In this document: positions 33,381 to 42,624 of the stretch, in pieces
How the letters are laid out: the number at the start of each line of letters is the position of its first letter
Numbering within the stretch: position 1 is the stretch's first letter
Assembly: GCA_021775955.1 (NCBI GenBank)
Contig: JAJFGU010000011.1
Coordinates: forward strand, 1 to 64,000
Direction of reading: 5' to 3'
Length of the DNA stretch: 64,000 nt
Source: Alphaproteobacteria bacterium
GTDB taxonomy: Bacteria > Pseudomonadota > Alphaproteobacteria > Micavibrionales > Micavibrionaceae
The notes under the pieces: generated by a model
Database searches by the model: none
Seen by the model: only the letters and a program-made list of their open reading frames with translations
Told to the model about the DNA's origin: nothing
Position numbers and translations under genes: made by a program

Positions 33381-34067
33381 ATGACTCATCCCGTAATCGC
33401 GATTGACGGCCCGGCGGCCAGCGGCAAAGGCACGCTGTCACGGCTGATTGCCAAAAAACTGAATTACGCGCATATGGATACCGGGGCGCTATACCGCGCT
33501 GTGGCGTTTGAGGTTCTCGAGGCTGGCGGCGACCCTGAGAATGAGGAGGATGCGCTGAAAGGCGTGAATAGCCTGACGCAAAAAATTGAAAGCGGCGATC
33601 CTGCCTCCCCTGATTTTGTTTTGCACAATGCAGCCCTACGAGGAGATGATATGGCTGTCGCGGCGTCCAAAGTGGCTTCCCAAGGTGAGGCTCGCAAACG
33701 GCTTGTCACCCTGCAAAGGCGCTTCGCGCGAAATCCCGGTGAAGGCTATGAAGGCGCTGTTCTCGACGGGCGCGACATTGGTACGGTGATCTGCCCGGAG
33801 GCCGATGTGAAGCTATACGTGATTGCCGATATCGAGGTGCGGGCTGAGCGGCGCATGAAAGAGTTGCAATCCAAGGGAATACAAGCTACAAGTGGCACCG
33901 TTTTAGAAGATATGCGCGCGCGGGACGAACGGGACAAGGAGCGAAAAGCTTCCCCTTTGAAGCCCGCTGAGGATGCGGTGATGGTGGATACATCACAATT
34001 GTCCGAAAGCGAAGTGCTGGAAAAAGCTCTTGAAATCATTCAGGAAAAGCTCTCCGGCCCAACGTAA
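33381..34067 (+). CDS. cmk: Cytidylate kinase
   Basis: Cmk phosphorylates CMP and dCMP. The 228-aa product has the P-loop IDGPAASGKGTLSRLIAK, the substrate motif HMDTGALYRAVA, ARDERDKERKASPLKPAEDA with the CMP-binding Arg/Asp residues, and a DGRDIGTVICPEAD motif. A TTG 27 bases upstream opens the frame, but the family starts at the ATG at 33381. The order aroA-cmk-rpsA is typical. Confidence 0.95.
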   Translation: MTHPVIAIDGPAASGKGTLSRLIAKKLNYAHMDTGALYRAVAFEVLEAGGDPENEEDALKGVNSLTQKIESGDPASPDFVLHNAALRGDDMAVAASKVASQGEARKRLVTLQRRFARNPGEGYEGAVLDGRDIGTVICPEADVKLYVIADIEVRAERRMKELQSKGIQATSGTVLEDMRARDERDKERKASPLKPAEDAVMVDTSQLSESEVLEKALEIIQEKLSGPT

Positions 34068-34129
34068 TCCCAAGCCCTTGCGGCCTGAGTTCTCGTTCAT
34101 CTCTCCCTAAAACAGAAGATGCCTACACT

Positions 34130-34312
34130 GTCACCCCCGCGGCGAGCGTAAGCGAGCTTATACGGCGGGGGTCCAGAAAAGACAGCGATGCAAAGCAAGT
34201 CCATAGGACTTGTTTGCTTTTAAAAGCTGCAAACAAAATGGTGTTTTGCTTTGCGATCGCTGACATATGGATCCCGTTCGTTTAAGCCTGCTTCGCAGGC
34301 CAACGGGATGAC
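34130..34312. repeat. GTCA...TGAC double-hairpin repeat (REPIN-like) C, long form
   Basis: The element begins GTCACCCCCG and ends CGGGATGAC. Left end GGGGGTCCA and right TGGATCCCG face each other, with an inner pair GACAGCGAT...ATCGCTGAC and a central GTTTGC...GCAAAC hairpin. At 183 bp it is about twice the size of the other copies. It fills the gap between cmk and rpsA. Confidence 0.7.
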
Positions 34313-34358
34313 GGAAGTTGAAGAGATACATTTTGAACAAAGAAAAGGACTATAGAAT

Positions 34359-36272
34359 ATGGCGCATGTAGCCGCGAATTTAATAGATAAAGAAGACTCA
34401 AAGGAATTTGCCGACCTTTTGACCGAGTCATTAGGCGGACAGGAAAAATTTACAGGAAATGTCGTCAACGGAACCGTTATTGCTGTTGATGCTGAATTTG
34501 TTATCGTTGATGTTGGTCTCAAATCCGAAGGCCGCATCCCCAAACAGGAATTCTCAAGACCAGGCGAAGATCCCGAAATCAAGGCCGGAGACAGCGTCGA
34601 GGTTTTCGTCGAAAAGATGGAAGACCGCAACGGCGAATCCGTTCTCTCGCGCGAAAAAGCACGCCGCGAAGAGGTCTGGATCGAGCTGGAAAAATCTCAC
34701 AAAGACAATGACCGCGTCACCGGTATTATTTTCGGCCGCGTCAAAGGCGGCTTTACCGTTGATCTTGGCGGCGCAGTTGCGTTTTTGCCGGGCTCGCAGG
34801 TTGATATTCGCCCGGTGCGCGATGTATCGCCACTGATGGGCAACCCGCAACCGTTTCACATTCTTAAAATGGACCGCAGCCGCGGCAATATTGTTGTCTC
34901 GCGCCGCGCCGTTTTGGAAGAGAGCCGCGAAGAAGCCAAGAGCGATTTGCTCGACACATTAAAAGAAGGCCAGGTTATTCAAGGCGTGGTCAAGAACATC
35001 ACCGATTACGGTGCTTTTGTTGATCTCGGCGGTGTTGATGGCTTGCTGCACGTCACTGATATCTCATGGAAGCGCGTCAATCACCCCTCTGAGGTATTGC
35101 AGATCGGTCAGAGCATCGACGTGCAGATCATTCGCTTCAATGAAGAAACCCAGCGTATTTCTCTGGGCATGAAACAGCTTGCGGATGATCCGTGGAAAGA
35201 TGTGGCCGACAAATATGCGGTCGGCACCAAGTTCACAGGCCGCGTCACCAATATTGCCGATTACGGCGCTTTTGTGGAGCTGGAAGACGGTATTGAAGGC
35301 CTGGTTCATGTCTCTGAAATGTCCTGGACCAAAAAGAACGTGCCACCGGGCAAAATCGTTTCCACTTCGCAGGAGGTTGAAGTGATGGTGCTGGATGTCG
35401 ATGCTGAAAAGCGCCGGATATCTCTCGGCCTCAAGCAATGCCAAGAAAATCCCTGGGCAACCTTTGCTGAGAACCATAAAGTTGGCGACCTTATTGAGGG
35501 CGAGATTCGTAACGTCACCGAGTTCGGTCTGTTTGTGGGCCTGAGCGATGAAATTGACGGCATGGTTCACCTGTCCGATATTTCCTGGGAAGATCAGACG
35601 GAGGAAATCTTAAAAGGCTTCACCAAAGGCGAAATGGCCAAGGTGAAAATCCTCGACATGGACCCGGGCAAGGAACGCGTTGCCCTTGGTATCAAGCAGT
35701 TGAGCGAAGATCCGTTTGAAGGCGCGCTCAAGGGCCTGGCCAAAGGTGCGGTTGTCACCTGTACCGTGTCCGAAATTCAGGACAAATCGATCGAGGTCAC
35801 CGTCAATGACGGCGTCACCGGCACGATCAAAAAAGCCGATCTGTCGCGCGAGCGTTCCGAACAGCGCCCCGACCGCTTTGCCGTTGGTGAAAAGGTTGAT
35901 GCGAAAATCCTGAGCATGGACAAGAAGACCCGCAAGCTGAGCCTTTCGATCAAAGCCCGCGAAATCGACGAAGATAAGCAGGCTATGAAAGAATTCGGCT
36001 CGACCGAAAGCGGTGCATCCCTTGGTGATATTCTTGGTGCTGCCCTTCAAGAAAAAGAAGGTAAAGACGCGCAAGAAGCGGAAGCCAAGGAAGAAAAGCC
36101 GAAAAAGAAAGCGGCCGCGAAAAAGGCTGATTCCAAGAAAAAGGCAGATGAAGAGCCTGCCGAAGACAAGGAAAAGGCCGACGCTTCCGAAGACAAGAAG
36201 GAAGAAAAAGCAGAGGAAAAGCCAAAGAAGAAGGCTGCACCTAAGAAAAAAGCCGACAAGGAAGAATCGTAG
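34359..36272 (+). CDS. rpsA: 30S ribosomal protein S1 with long Lys/Glu-rich tail
   Basis: S1 binds mRNA and helps the 30S subunit unfold and start translation. The 637-aa product has six S1 OB-fold repeats from about residue 25 to 535; repeats 3-5 are the clearest (for example VVKNITDYGAFVDLGGVDGL). The last ~70 residues are made of KKKA, EEKPKKK and ADKEE-type low-complexity sequence, longer than in E. coli S1 (557 aa). AAAGGA lies before the ATG. A strong terminator follows. Confidence 0.96.
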   Translation: MAHVAANLIDKEDSKEFADLLTESLGGQEKFTGNVVNGTVIAVDAEFVIVDVGLKSEGRIPKQEFSRPGEDPEIKAGDSVEVFVEKMEDRNGESVLSREKARREEVWIELEKSHKDNDRVTGIIFGRVKGGFTVDLGGAVAFLPGSQVDIRPVRDVSPLMGNPQPFHILKMDRSRGNIVVSRRAVLEESREEAKSDLLDTLKEGQVIQGVVKNITDYGAFVDLGGVDGLLHVTDISWKRVNHPSEVLQIGQSIDVQIIRFNEETQRISLGMKQLADDPWKDVADKYAVGTKFTGRVTNIADYGAFVELEDGIEGLVHVSEMSWTKKNVPPGKIVSTSQEVEVMVLDVDAEKRRISLGLKQCQENPWATFAENHKVGDLIEGEIRNVTEFGLFVGLSDEIDGMVHLSDISWEDQTEEILKGFTKGEMAKVKILDMDPGKERVALGIKQLSEDPFEGALKGLAKGAVVTCTVSEIQDKSIEVTVNDGVTGTIKKADLSRERSEQRPDRFAVGEKVDAKILSMDKKTRKLSLSIKAREIDEDKQAMKEFGSTESGASLGDILGAALQEKEGKDAQEAEAKEEKPKKKAAAKKADSKKKADEEPAEDKEKADASEDKKEEKAEEKPKKKAAPKKKADKEES

Positions 36273-36300
36273 CCCAATCTGCTTTTATCCTATAAATTCC

Positions 36301-36332
36301 AAAAAAGCCGGGGCCCTCCCGGCTTTTTTATG
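36301..36332 (+). terminator. Intrinsic terminator of rpsA
   Basis: AAAAAAGCCGGG (36301-36312) pairs perfectly with CCCGGCTTTTTT (36318-36329) around a GCCCT loop. The T-run completes a classic rho-independent terminator between rpsA and ihfB. The A-run would let it also work leftwards. Confidence 0.92.
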
Positions 36333-36449
36333 TCTTATCATCATTAAAAAAATCCTTTGCGATCAATGACTTTTGCTTGACGGGGGGAAGTGCCTTCAGG
36401 CAAAGTAAGGTCATTATTAAGACTGAAGTGTAAAAAAGGACGATTCGAA

Positions 36450-36752
36450 ATGACGAAATCGGAACTCATTCAACATCTGGCTGAACGCAACCCGCATCTT
36501 TTTATGCGCGACGTTGAAAAGATTGTTGAAACCATATTCGAAGAAATCACAGCGGCGCTGGTGCAAGGGGACCGCGTAGAGCTGCGGGGCTTTGGCGCTT
36601 TTTCCGTCAAGGACCGTGACGCCAGAACCGGCCGCAACCCGCGCACAGGTGAAACCGTCCATGTTGCCGCCAAGAGACTGCCGTTCTTTAAAACCGGCAA
36701 GGCTCTGCGCGAGCGCCTGAATGACGGCGGCGGTAGCGCAGAAACATACTAG
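36450..36752 (+). CDS. ihfB: Integration host factor subunit beta
   Basis: IhfB pairs with IhfA to bend DNA at specific sites, often with sigma-54 promoters. The 100-aa product matches the HU/IHF fold with [33 protein letters not shown] and the DNA-inserting arm [16 protein letters not shown]. The ATG at 36450 has AAAAAGGA upstream; the frame opens earlier without a better start. The short acidic/Gly C-tail is variable. ihfA is not in the window. Confidence 0.94.
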   Translation: MTKSELIQHLAERNPHLFMRDVEKIVETIFEEITAALVQGDRVELRGFGAFSVKDRDARTGRNPRTGETVHVAAKRLPFFKTGKALRERLNDGGGSAETY

Positions 36753-36759
36753 AGCTGTC

Positions 36760-37101
36760 ATGGGCTTGATCCGCTGGATTTTAGGCTTTCTGATTGCTCT
36801 GGTTCTGGCTGGATTCGCCGTTGCCAACCGCACACCCGTTCTTCTTGTCTGGAGCCCCATCCACCCACCACTGGAATTACCGCTTTACGTGATAGCACTC
36901 GCCCTGATGGCCGCCGGGTTCTTGCTGGGCAGTCTTATAACCTGGCTCAATATGGGTAGCGTGCGGCGCGAAAAACGTCGACAGAAACGGCAGATTAAAA
37001 TTCTTGAAAAACAGCTGGGCGCGGTCAACGAAAACACAAGCGAAGACGCGTCGTCGGATTTTTTCCCGGCCTTGCCGAAAAGGAGAAAAGAAAATGAGTG
37101 A
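36760..37101 (+). CDS. lapA: LapA-domain (DUF1049) inner-membrane protein
   Basis: LapA-type proteins work with LapB in controlling LPS synthesis in E. coli, but the role outside enterics is uncertain. The 113-aa product has two membrane segments (~4-22 and ~40-62) separated by NRTPVLLVWSPIHPP, then a basic coiled-coil stretch (RREKRRQKRQIKILEKQL). It lies between ihfB and pyrF, its usual place in alphaproteobacteria. The stop overlaps the pyrF start by 8 bases. Confidence 0.82.
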   Translation: MGLIRWILGFLIALVLAGFAVANRTPVLLVWSPIHPPLELPLYVIALALMAAGFLLGSLITWLNMGSVRREKRRQKRQIKILEKQLGAVNENTSEDASSDFFPALPKRRKENE

Positions 37102-37789
37102 TGTGGCCCCTGTCATATTCTGCGCCATTGATACGGCCGATCTGGAGCAGGCCGAAAAACTGATCGGCGATATCGGCCCTGTCACCGGCGGGATTAAGCT
37201 GGGGCTGGAGTTTTTCAATACATTTGGGCCACAAGGCGTAGCGCAAGTAATGAAAGCCTGCCCAGAGGCCGCGCTGTTCCTTGATTTAAAGCTGCATGAC
37301 ATCCCCAATACCGTTGCCGCCAGTGTTAAGGCCGTATCAGAGAGCGTATGCCCGGCTTATTTAAACGTACATGCCTCGGGCGGGGTAGAGATGATGAAGG
37401 CAGCGAAAGCGGCCTGCGCTCCGGATACTAGGCTTTTGGCGGTCACGATACTGACATCCCTGTCTGATATAGAGTTGGGCGATATCGGATATGAAGGACC
37501 GGCGGAAACCTGCGTAAAAAGACTGGCGAATCTTACACAAGAGGCCGGGCTGGACGGTGTGGTCTGTTCGGCTATTGAGATTGAGACATTGCGTACGCAA
37601 TGCGGCCCGGATTTCACCCTGATGGTGCCCGGTATTCGCCCCGAAGGTGCGGACGCGAATGATCAAAAGCGGGTGATGAGCCCGAAAGATGCCATGACAG
37701 CCGGAGCCAGCCATCTGGTGATCGGACGGCCGATTACCGGGGCCGATGACCCGGCCAAGGCTGCGAAAGAAATTTTAGAGCATTTATAG
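37094..37789 (+). CDS. pyrF: Orotidine 5'-phosphate decarboxylase
   Basis: PyrF makes UMP from orotidine monophosphate. The 231-aa product has the catalytic Lys/Asp array DLKLHDIPNTVAAS, the first-strand FCAIDTADLEQAEKL and the phosphate-binding MVPGIRPEGAD and VIGRPITGADDPAKAA. The frame opens earlier inside lapA, but AGGAGAAAAG precedes the ATG at 37094. Confidence 0.95.
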   Translation: MSDVAPVIFCAIDTADLEQAEKLIGDIGPVTGGIKLGLEFFNTFGPQGVAQVMKACPEAALFLDLKLHDIPNTVAASVKAVSESVCPAYLNVHASGGVEMMKAAKAACAPDTRLLAVTILTSLSDIELGDIGYEGPAETCVKRLANLTQEAGLDGVVCSAIEIETLRTQCGPDFTLMVPGIRPEGADANDQKRVMSPKDAMTAGASHLVIGRPITGADDPAKAAKEILEHL

Positions 37790-37803
37790 AAAGGAACATC
37801 ACT

Positions 37804-38625
37804 ATGTACAGATACGAACCCAGCTATGAAGCCGGCGAAACAGGCAAAAATATGCGCCAGTATGTGAAAGATCACCGGACGACCTTCTGGACGATTTTAA
37901 AACCGCTTTTGCCCTTTATCATCGGAGCGGGCCTGCTGGATGTCGTATTAACAGATGTCTTTAGCACGGGTGGAAAGAAGATCGAATCACCAATTGGCGC
38001 TATTATCAGCGCGTATTTTATAACCGCGCTGATCATTTCGTGGCACCGGGTTGTGATTTACGGACCGGATAACTTCACGCCCATGAACCCGTTCAAACCG
38101 AAAAAGAGCGAGCTTAAATATATTTTTGTCGGGCTGGGCCTGGGGCTTGCTGCGGGTCTTTTGAGCGTGGTTACTATCGCCGTTGCAGCTATTCTCAACT
38201 CAATTGTCATGCTCATTGTGCTCATTATATTAGTCCCGGCCCTGATCTTTGTATCGCTTCGGATCTGCTTTTATTTCCCGGCCATGGCCACCGATGCGCC
38301 GGTATCACTGAAAACAGCCTTTGGCATGACTAAAGGCTATATATGGAAGCTTTTTGCAGCCGGGCTTTATGCGTCCTGGCGACTCATGCTTGTTACTATT
38401 GCTTATACGATAGCAATGGTTCTGACGATCGGAGTATTTGCCATGCTTGCCGGAACAGAAGCCTTAGACAATCTAACCTTAACTACTTTCGCTTATGTAT
38501 TGAGTCTGCCGATTGTGGTTTATCTCCAGCCCCTGCTGACAGTGATCGGCATCACGGGCCTGTCAAATTATTACCAACACTCCTTGCAATATGGCGGCCC
38601 AGATGCTGCGAAGGGTGCTGCATGA
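37804..38625 (+). CDS. Multi-pass membrane protein, function unknown, 273 aa
   Basis: About six hydrophobic segments are visible, for example ILKPLLPFIIGAGLLDVV, YIFVGLGLGLAAGLLSVV and LYASWRLMLVTIAYTIAM. I do not recognise a family with confidence. GAAAGGAAC precedes the ATG. The stop overlaps the trpF start (ATGA), so it is part of the pyrF-trpF run. Confidence 0.7.
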   Translation: MYRYEPSYEAGETGKNMRQYVKDHRTTFWTILKPLLPFIIGAGLLDVVLTDVFSTGGKKIESPIGAIISAYFITALIISWHRVVIYGPDNFTPMNPFKPKKSELKYIFVGLGLGLAAGLLSVVTIAVAAILNSIVMLIVLIILVPALIFVSLRICFYFPAMATDAPVSLKTAFGMTKGYIWKLFAAGLYASWRLMLVTIAYTIAMVLTIGVFAMLAGTEALDNLTLTTFAYVLSLPIVVYLQPLLTVIGITGLSNYYQHSLQYGGPDAAKGAA

Positions 38626-39254
38626 CAGAGGTTAAGATTTGCGGCCTTACGCAGCCGGAAACAGTAAAAGCAGCGATAGAAGCCGGGGCGAAATATCTCG
38701 GCTTTGTTTTTTATGCGCCCTCGCCGCGTAATATAAATATTGAGAGCGCAGCAAAACTGGTGAATGACCTGCCTGACACAATCAAAAAAGTTGGGCTGTT
38801 TGTTGACCCGGATGATGAAACGCTGGCCCAAACGTTGGACCAGGTGAAACTGGACATGATCCAGCTGCATGGTCACGAAAATCCGGTGCGTCTGGAGGCC
38901 ATAAAGTCACGCTTTTCCCTGCCAATCATGAAAGCGATCCGTATCGAAATGAAAAATGATCTGGCGGCTGTGAAGGATTATGAGGAGATTTCTGATTTTC
39001 TTTTATTTGATACCAAAGCAGACAAAATGGGCGGCACGGGCCAGGCTTTTGACTGGATGATCCTACAAGACTTTGCTCATAAACGCCCGTGGATGCTGGC
39101 CGGCGGTCTGACTCCGGAAAATATTGGAGATGCACTTTCCATCCTAAAGCCCGATGTGGTAGATGTATCCTCCGGCGTTGAAAGTGCACTAGGGCAAAAA
39201 AGCGCAGCAAAAATCAGGGACTTTATACAGGCAGTAAACACCCATGAAAGCTAA
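38622..39254 (+). CDS. trpF: Phosphoribosylanthranilate isomerase
   Basis: TrpF performs the third committed step of tryptophan synthesis. The 210-aa barrel has the catalytic Cys in [23 protein letters not shown], Asp in [18 protein letters not shown], and the phosphate-binding [10 protein letters not shown] and VDVSSGVES. The ATG overlaps the upstream stop, and the 3' end overlaps trpB by 11 bases. trpC is not present in the window. Confidence 0.95.
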   Translation: MTEVKICGLTQPETVKAAIEAGAKYLGFVFYAPSPRNINIESAAKLVNDLPDTIKKVGLFVDPDDETLAQTLDQVKLDMIQLHGHENPVRLEAIKSRFSLPIMKAIRIEMKNDLAAVKDYEEISDFLLFDTKADKMGGTGQAFDWMILQDFAHKRPWMLAGGLTPENIGDALSILKPDVVDVSSGVESALGQKSAAKIRDFIQAVNTHES

Positions 39255-40464
39255 TTCTTATAAAAACCAGCCCGATGAGAACGGGCATTTTGGCCCTTAT
39301 GGCGGGCGATACGTTGCCGAAACGCTGATGCCGCTGATTTTGCAGGTCGAAGAGGCGTGGAATGCGGCCAAAGCGGATCAGAGCTTTTGGGATGAATTTG
39401 AGGAGTTGGCGCGTGATTATATCGGCCGCCCTTCCCCGCTTTATTTTGCCAAGAGCACCACGGAGCACTGTGCCAAGGGGAATAAAGGCGCCAAGATTTA
39501 TTTCAAGCGCGATGAGCTCAACCACACCGGCGCACATAAGATCAATCACTGTATCGGCCAGGTTTTGCTGGCGCGGCGCATGGGCAAGACCCGGATTATC
39601 GCCGAAACCGGCGCCGGCCAGCACGGCGTGGCCACGGCCACCGTCTGTGCGCTGTTTGATATTCCCTGCGTCATTTTCATGGGTACCACGGATATTGAGC
39701 GTCAGGCCCCCAATGTGTTCCGCATGAAATTGCTGGGCGCGGAAGTGCGCGCCGTTGAAAGCGGCTCCGGTACGCTCAAAGACGCAATGAACGAGGCTTT
39801 ACGCGACTGGGTGACCAATGTCCATGACACCTATTATCTGATCGGAACGGTGGCCGGGCCGCATCCTTATCCGGCGATGGTGCGCGATTTCCAAAGCGTG
39901 ATCGGTAAGGAATTACGTGAGCAAATGATGGAGCGCGAGGGGCGTCTTCCCGATTCTCTGGTCGCCTGTATTGGCGGCGGATCGAACGCGATGGGGCTGT
40001 TTCACCCGTTTCTGGACGATGCGGATATCAAGCTGATCGGCGTCGAGGCAGGCGGCCATGGCGTCGATACGGATGAACATGCTGCATCTTTGACCGGGGG
40101 CAGCCCCGGCGTGCTGCACGGTATGCAGAGCTATTTTTTGCAAGATAGTGATGGACAGATTCAGGAAGCGCATTCGATTTCCGCCGGGCTGGATTACCCC
40201 GGTATCGGGCCGGAGCATGCCTGGCTGTTCGATGAAAAGCGCGTAGAATATGTATCTGTGACGGATGACGAGGCGCTGGAGGCGTTTCAATTGTGCACAA
40301 AACTGGAGGGCATTATTCCAGCGCTCGAGCCGTCCCACGCCTTCGCCCATGTGCTAAAAATTGCGCCCGATCTGCCCAAGGACCACATTCTGGTGATGAA
40401 TATGTGCGGCCGCGGCGATAAGGATATTTTCACCGTGGCCGAAAAACTGGGCGTGAAGATATGA
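39244..40464 (+). CDS. trpB: Tryptophan synthase beta chain
   Basis: TrpB condenses indole and serine using pyridoxal phosphate. The 406-aa product has the PLP Lys in [30 protein letters not shown], the phosphate-binding [15 protein letters not shown], and [16 protein letters not shown]. The gene order trpF-trpB-trpA is normal for the class, although a 199-bp gap with a repeat separates trpB from trpA. Confidence 0.97.
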   Translation: MKANSYKNQPDENGHFGPYGGRYVAETLMPLILQVEEAWNAAKADQSFWDEFEELARDYIGRPSPLYFAKSTTEHCAKGNKGAKIYFKRDELNHTGAHKINHCIGQVLLARRMGKTRIIAETGAGQHGVATATVCALFDIPCVIFMGTTDIERQAPNVFRMKLLGAEVRAVESGSGTLKDAMNEALRDWVTNVHDTYYLIGTVAGPHPYPAMVRDFQSVIGKELREQMMEREGRLPDSLVACIGGGSNAMGLFHPFLDDADIKLIGVEAGGHGVDTDEHAASLTGGSPGVLHGMQSYFLQDSDGQIQEAHSISAGLDYPGIGPEHAWLFDEKRVEYVSVTDDEALEAFQLCTKLEGIIPALEPSHAFAHVLKIAPDLPKDHILVMNMCGRGDKDIFTVAEKLGVKI

Positions 40465-40472
40465 GAAGAAAG

Positions 40473-40643
40473 TTTTAAACTACAGAGAGCGCAGAGATAG
40501 ACAGAGAAATACCCATATCGTCATCCCGAACGAATGTGAGGGATCTGAGCCGGTTGAAACTTGGTAAGATTCCTCGGTTTTGCCTCGGAATGACGTGTTC
40601 GTTATTAATCTCTGCGTACTCTGTCTAGCTCTGTAGTTAAAAA
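40473..40643. repeat. Outer inverted repeat around REPIN-like element D
   Basis: TTAAACTACAGAG (from about 40475) and CTCTGTAGTTAA (from about 40629) form the arms, followed inward by AGACAGAG and CTCTGTCTA. They enclose the 40520-40594 element. Together the two nested palindromes fill the whole trpB-trpA gap. Confidence 0.6.
40520..40594. repeat. GTCA...TGAC double-hairpin repeat (REPIN-like) D
   Basis: Begins GTCATCCCGAACG and ends CCTCGGAATGAC. Inside, GAGGGATCT and AGATTCCTC face each other. It is nested within a larger inverted repeat between trpB and trpA. Confidence 0.7.
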
Positions 40644-40663
40644 TAATATTGGTAAGGAAGGTT

Positions 40664-41446
40664 ATGTCACGTATTGAAAAAATATTTGCTGCGCTGGAGC
40701 GCCCGGCTTTGATCACTTTTATCACCGCCGGTGATCCGGATTATGAGACCAGCGTAGAGATTTTGCTGCAGCTCCCGGAAGGCGGCGCGGATATTATCGA
40801 GCTTGGCATGCCGTTTAGCGACCCCATGGCTGATGGCCCGGTCATTCAGGCCGCCAGTCAGCGCGCGCTTGCCGCTGATGGTGATATGAAACAGACCTTA
40901 AAAATGGTGCAGCAATTTCGTGGAAAAAATGATGAGACGCCGATTGTGCTGATGGGGTATTTCAACCCGGTGATGGTTTATGGGGTGCAGCAATTTGCAC
41001 AGGATGCTACGGCGTCCGGCGTGGATGGGGTGATCCTTGTCGATTTGCCGCCGGAGGAAGACGGGGAGTTGCAGGAGGCCGCCAAAGAAAACGGGCTGGA
41101 TATTATTCGTCTGATTACCCCGACGACGGATGAGCAGCGGCTGAAAACGCTTTTGAACGGCGCCAGCGGGTTTTTGTATTACGTTTCTATTACGGGCGTG
41201 ACCGGTGCAGCAAAAGCTGATATGAGCAAATTAAAACCCCATATTGAGCAGATCAAAAAACATACCGATCTTCCTATCGCCATCGGTTTTGGCATCAAAA
41301 CCCCGGACGATGCGGTGCAAATGGGCCAAATTGGTGATGGGGTCGTGGTCGGCTCGGCGATTGTCCAAACCATTGCAAATACTGATAAAAACGAAGCGGC
41401 GCAGGCGGTTACCGCACAGGTAAAAGCACTTTCAGAAGGCCTGTAA
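40664..41446 (+). CDS. trpA: Tryptophan synthase alpha chain
   Basis: TrpA cleaves indole-3-glycerol phosphate and passes indole to TrpB. The 260-aa barrel has the catalytic Glu and phosphate loop ELGMPFSDPMADGPVIQ, Asp in ILVDLPPEE, VSITGVTGA, and GFGIKTPDDA. AAGGAAGG precedes the ATG at 40664. Its separation from trpB by repeats may change their coupling. Confidence 0.96.
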   Translation: MSRIEKIFAALERPALITFITAGDPDYETSVEILLQLPEGGADIIELGMPFSDPMADGPVIQAASQRALAADGDMKQTLKMVQQFRGKNDETPIVLMGYFNPVMVYGVQQFAQDATASGVDGVILVDLPPEEDGELQEAAKENGLDIIRLITPTTDEQRLKTLLNGASGFLYYVSITGVTGAAKADMSKLKPHIEQIKKHTDLPIAIGFGIKTPDDAVQMGQIGDGVVVGSAIVQTIANTDKNEAAQAVTAQVKALSEGL

Positions 41447-41505
41447 AACTTGACAATTGGGGGCAAAACCTGCGACTCTGCCCCGCTTAATAACGAGATA
41501 ACACA

Positions 41506-42624
41506 ATGAACTGGTTAACAAATTTAATTAGGCCGCGCATACGTTCGCTGGTGGAGCCGAAAGAGGTTCCCGATAATCTATGGCAGAAATGCTCTTCCTG
41601 TGAGGGCATGTTGTTCAATCGCGACCTGATCGAGAATATGAATGTCTGCTATCATTGCGGCCATCATTTGCGCATCCCGGTGAAAGACAGGCTGGAACAG
41701 CTTTTTGACGAAGGCAAATACGACAATATCACTCTGCCCGATGTCGCGCATGACCCGCTGAAATTCAAGGACCGGCGCAAATATGCTGACCGCATCAAAG
41801 ATTCTCGCGCCAAAACCGGGCTGCAGGATGCGATTACCATTGCCAAGGGAACCATGGGCGGTCTGCCGGTTGTGATTGCTGCGTTTAATTTCAGCTATAT
41901 GGGCGGCTCGATGGGAACCGGGGTCGGCGAAGCGATCCTGAAAGCCGCAGAAGAAGCGGTAAAAGCCAAAGCGGCGTTGATTGCCATTCCGGCCTCCGGC
42001 GGCGCGCGTATGCAGGAGGGCATGCTGTCCCTAGTGCAAATGCCGCGCAGCATTATTGCGGTTGAGATGGTCAAGGAGGCGGGGCTGCCTTATATCGTCT
42101 TGCTGACCGATCCGACCACCGGCGGGGTGAGCGCGTCTTTTGCCATGGTCGGCGACATTCATATCGCCGAGCCGGGCTCAACCATTGGCTTTGCCGGACG
42201 CCGCGTGATTGAAGAAACCGTGCGTGAAACCCTGCCCGATGACTTCCAGACGGCGGAATATCTGCTGGAGCACGGCATTGTCGATATGGTGGTCAAGCGC
42301 CAGGAGCTGCGCGAAACCATTATCCGTATTATCAGTCTTTTGACCAAAGCCCCGGCGCAAGAGGCAGTGAAAAAGGGCAATGGCACAAAGGGCAATGGGG
42401 GCAAGCGCGGCAAGGCAGGAAACCCCAAGGCCAACGGCAAGGCGCTGCCGGGCGGTGAAAAAGCGGCGCTGAAGACGGAGCAAAAAGAGCTGGCTGCCAA
42501 AGCCCTGAAGCAGGTCAAGGCCGCACAAAAAACTGCACAAAAATCTTCAAAGTCCCTAAGCGCCAAAGAAGATTTGAAAGAAGATACCGGACAAAATGCA
42601 CCAGGCCGATCTCAAGCATCCTGA
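41506..42624 (+). CDS. accD: Acetyl-CoA carboxylase carboxyltransferase beta subunit with basic tail
   Basis: AccD with AccA moves the carboxyl from biotin to acetyl-CoA to make malonyl-CoA. The 372-aa product has an N-terminal zinc finger (Cys29, Cys32, Cys48, Cys51) and the carboxyltransferase core with MGGSMGTGVGEAI, IPASGGARMQEGMLSLVQM and TDPTTGGVSASFAM. Residues beyond ~285 form an ~85-residue Lys/Ala/Gly-rich tail not seen in the E. coli subunit (304 aa). It overlaps folC by 29 bases. Confidence 0.95.
   Translation: MNWLTNLIRPRIRSLVEPKEVPDNLWQKCSSCEGMLFNRDLIENMNVCYHCGHHLRIPVKDRLEQLFDEGKYDNITLPDVAHDPLKFKDRRKYADRIKDSRAKTGLQDAITIAKGTMGGLPVVIAAFNFSYMGGSMGTGVGEAILKAAEEAVKAKAALIAIPASGGARMQEGMLSLVQMPRSIIAVEMVKEAGLPYIVLLTDPTTGGVSASFAMVGDIHIAEPGSTIGFAGRRVIEETVRETLPDDFQTAEYLLEHGIVDMVVKRQELRETIIRIISLLTKAPAQEAVKKGNGTKGNGGKRGKAGNPKANGKALPGGEKAALKTEQKELAAKALKQVKAAQKTAQKSSKSLSAKEDLKEDTGQNAPGRSQAS

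Noticed and set aside
41458-41483. GGGGCA...TGCCCC stem between trpA and accD as a terminator
   Set aside because: The loop is long and no T-run follows.
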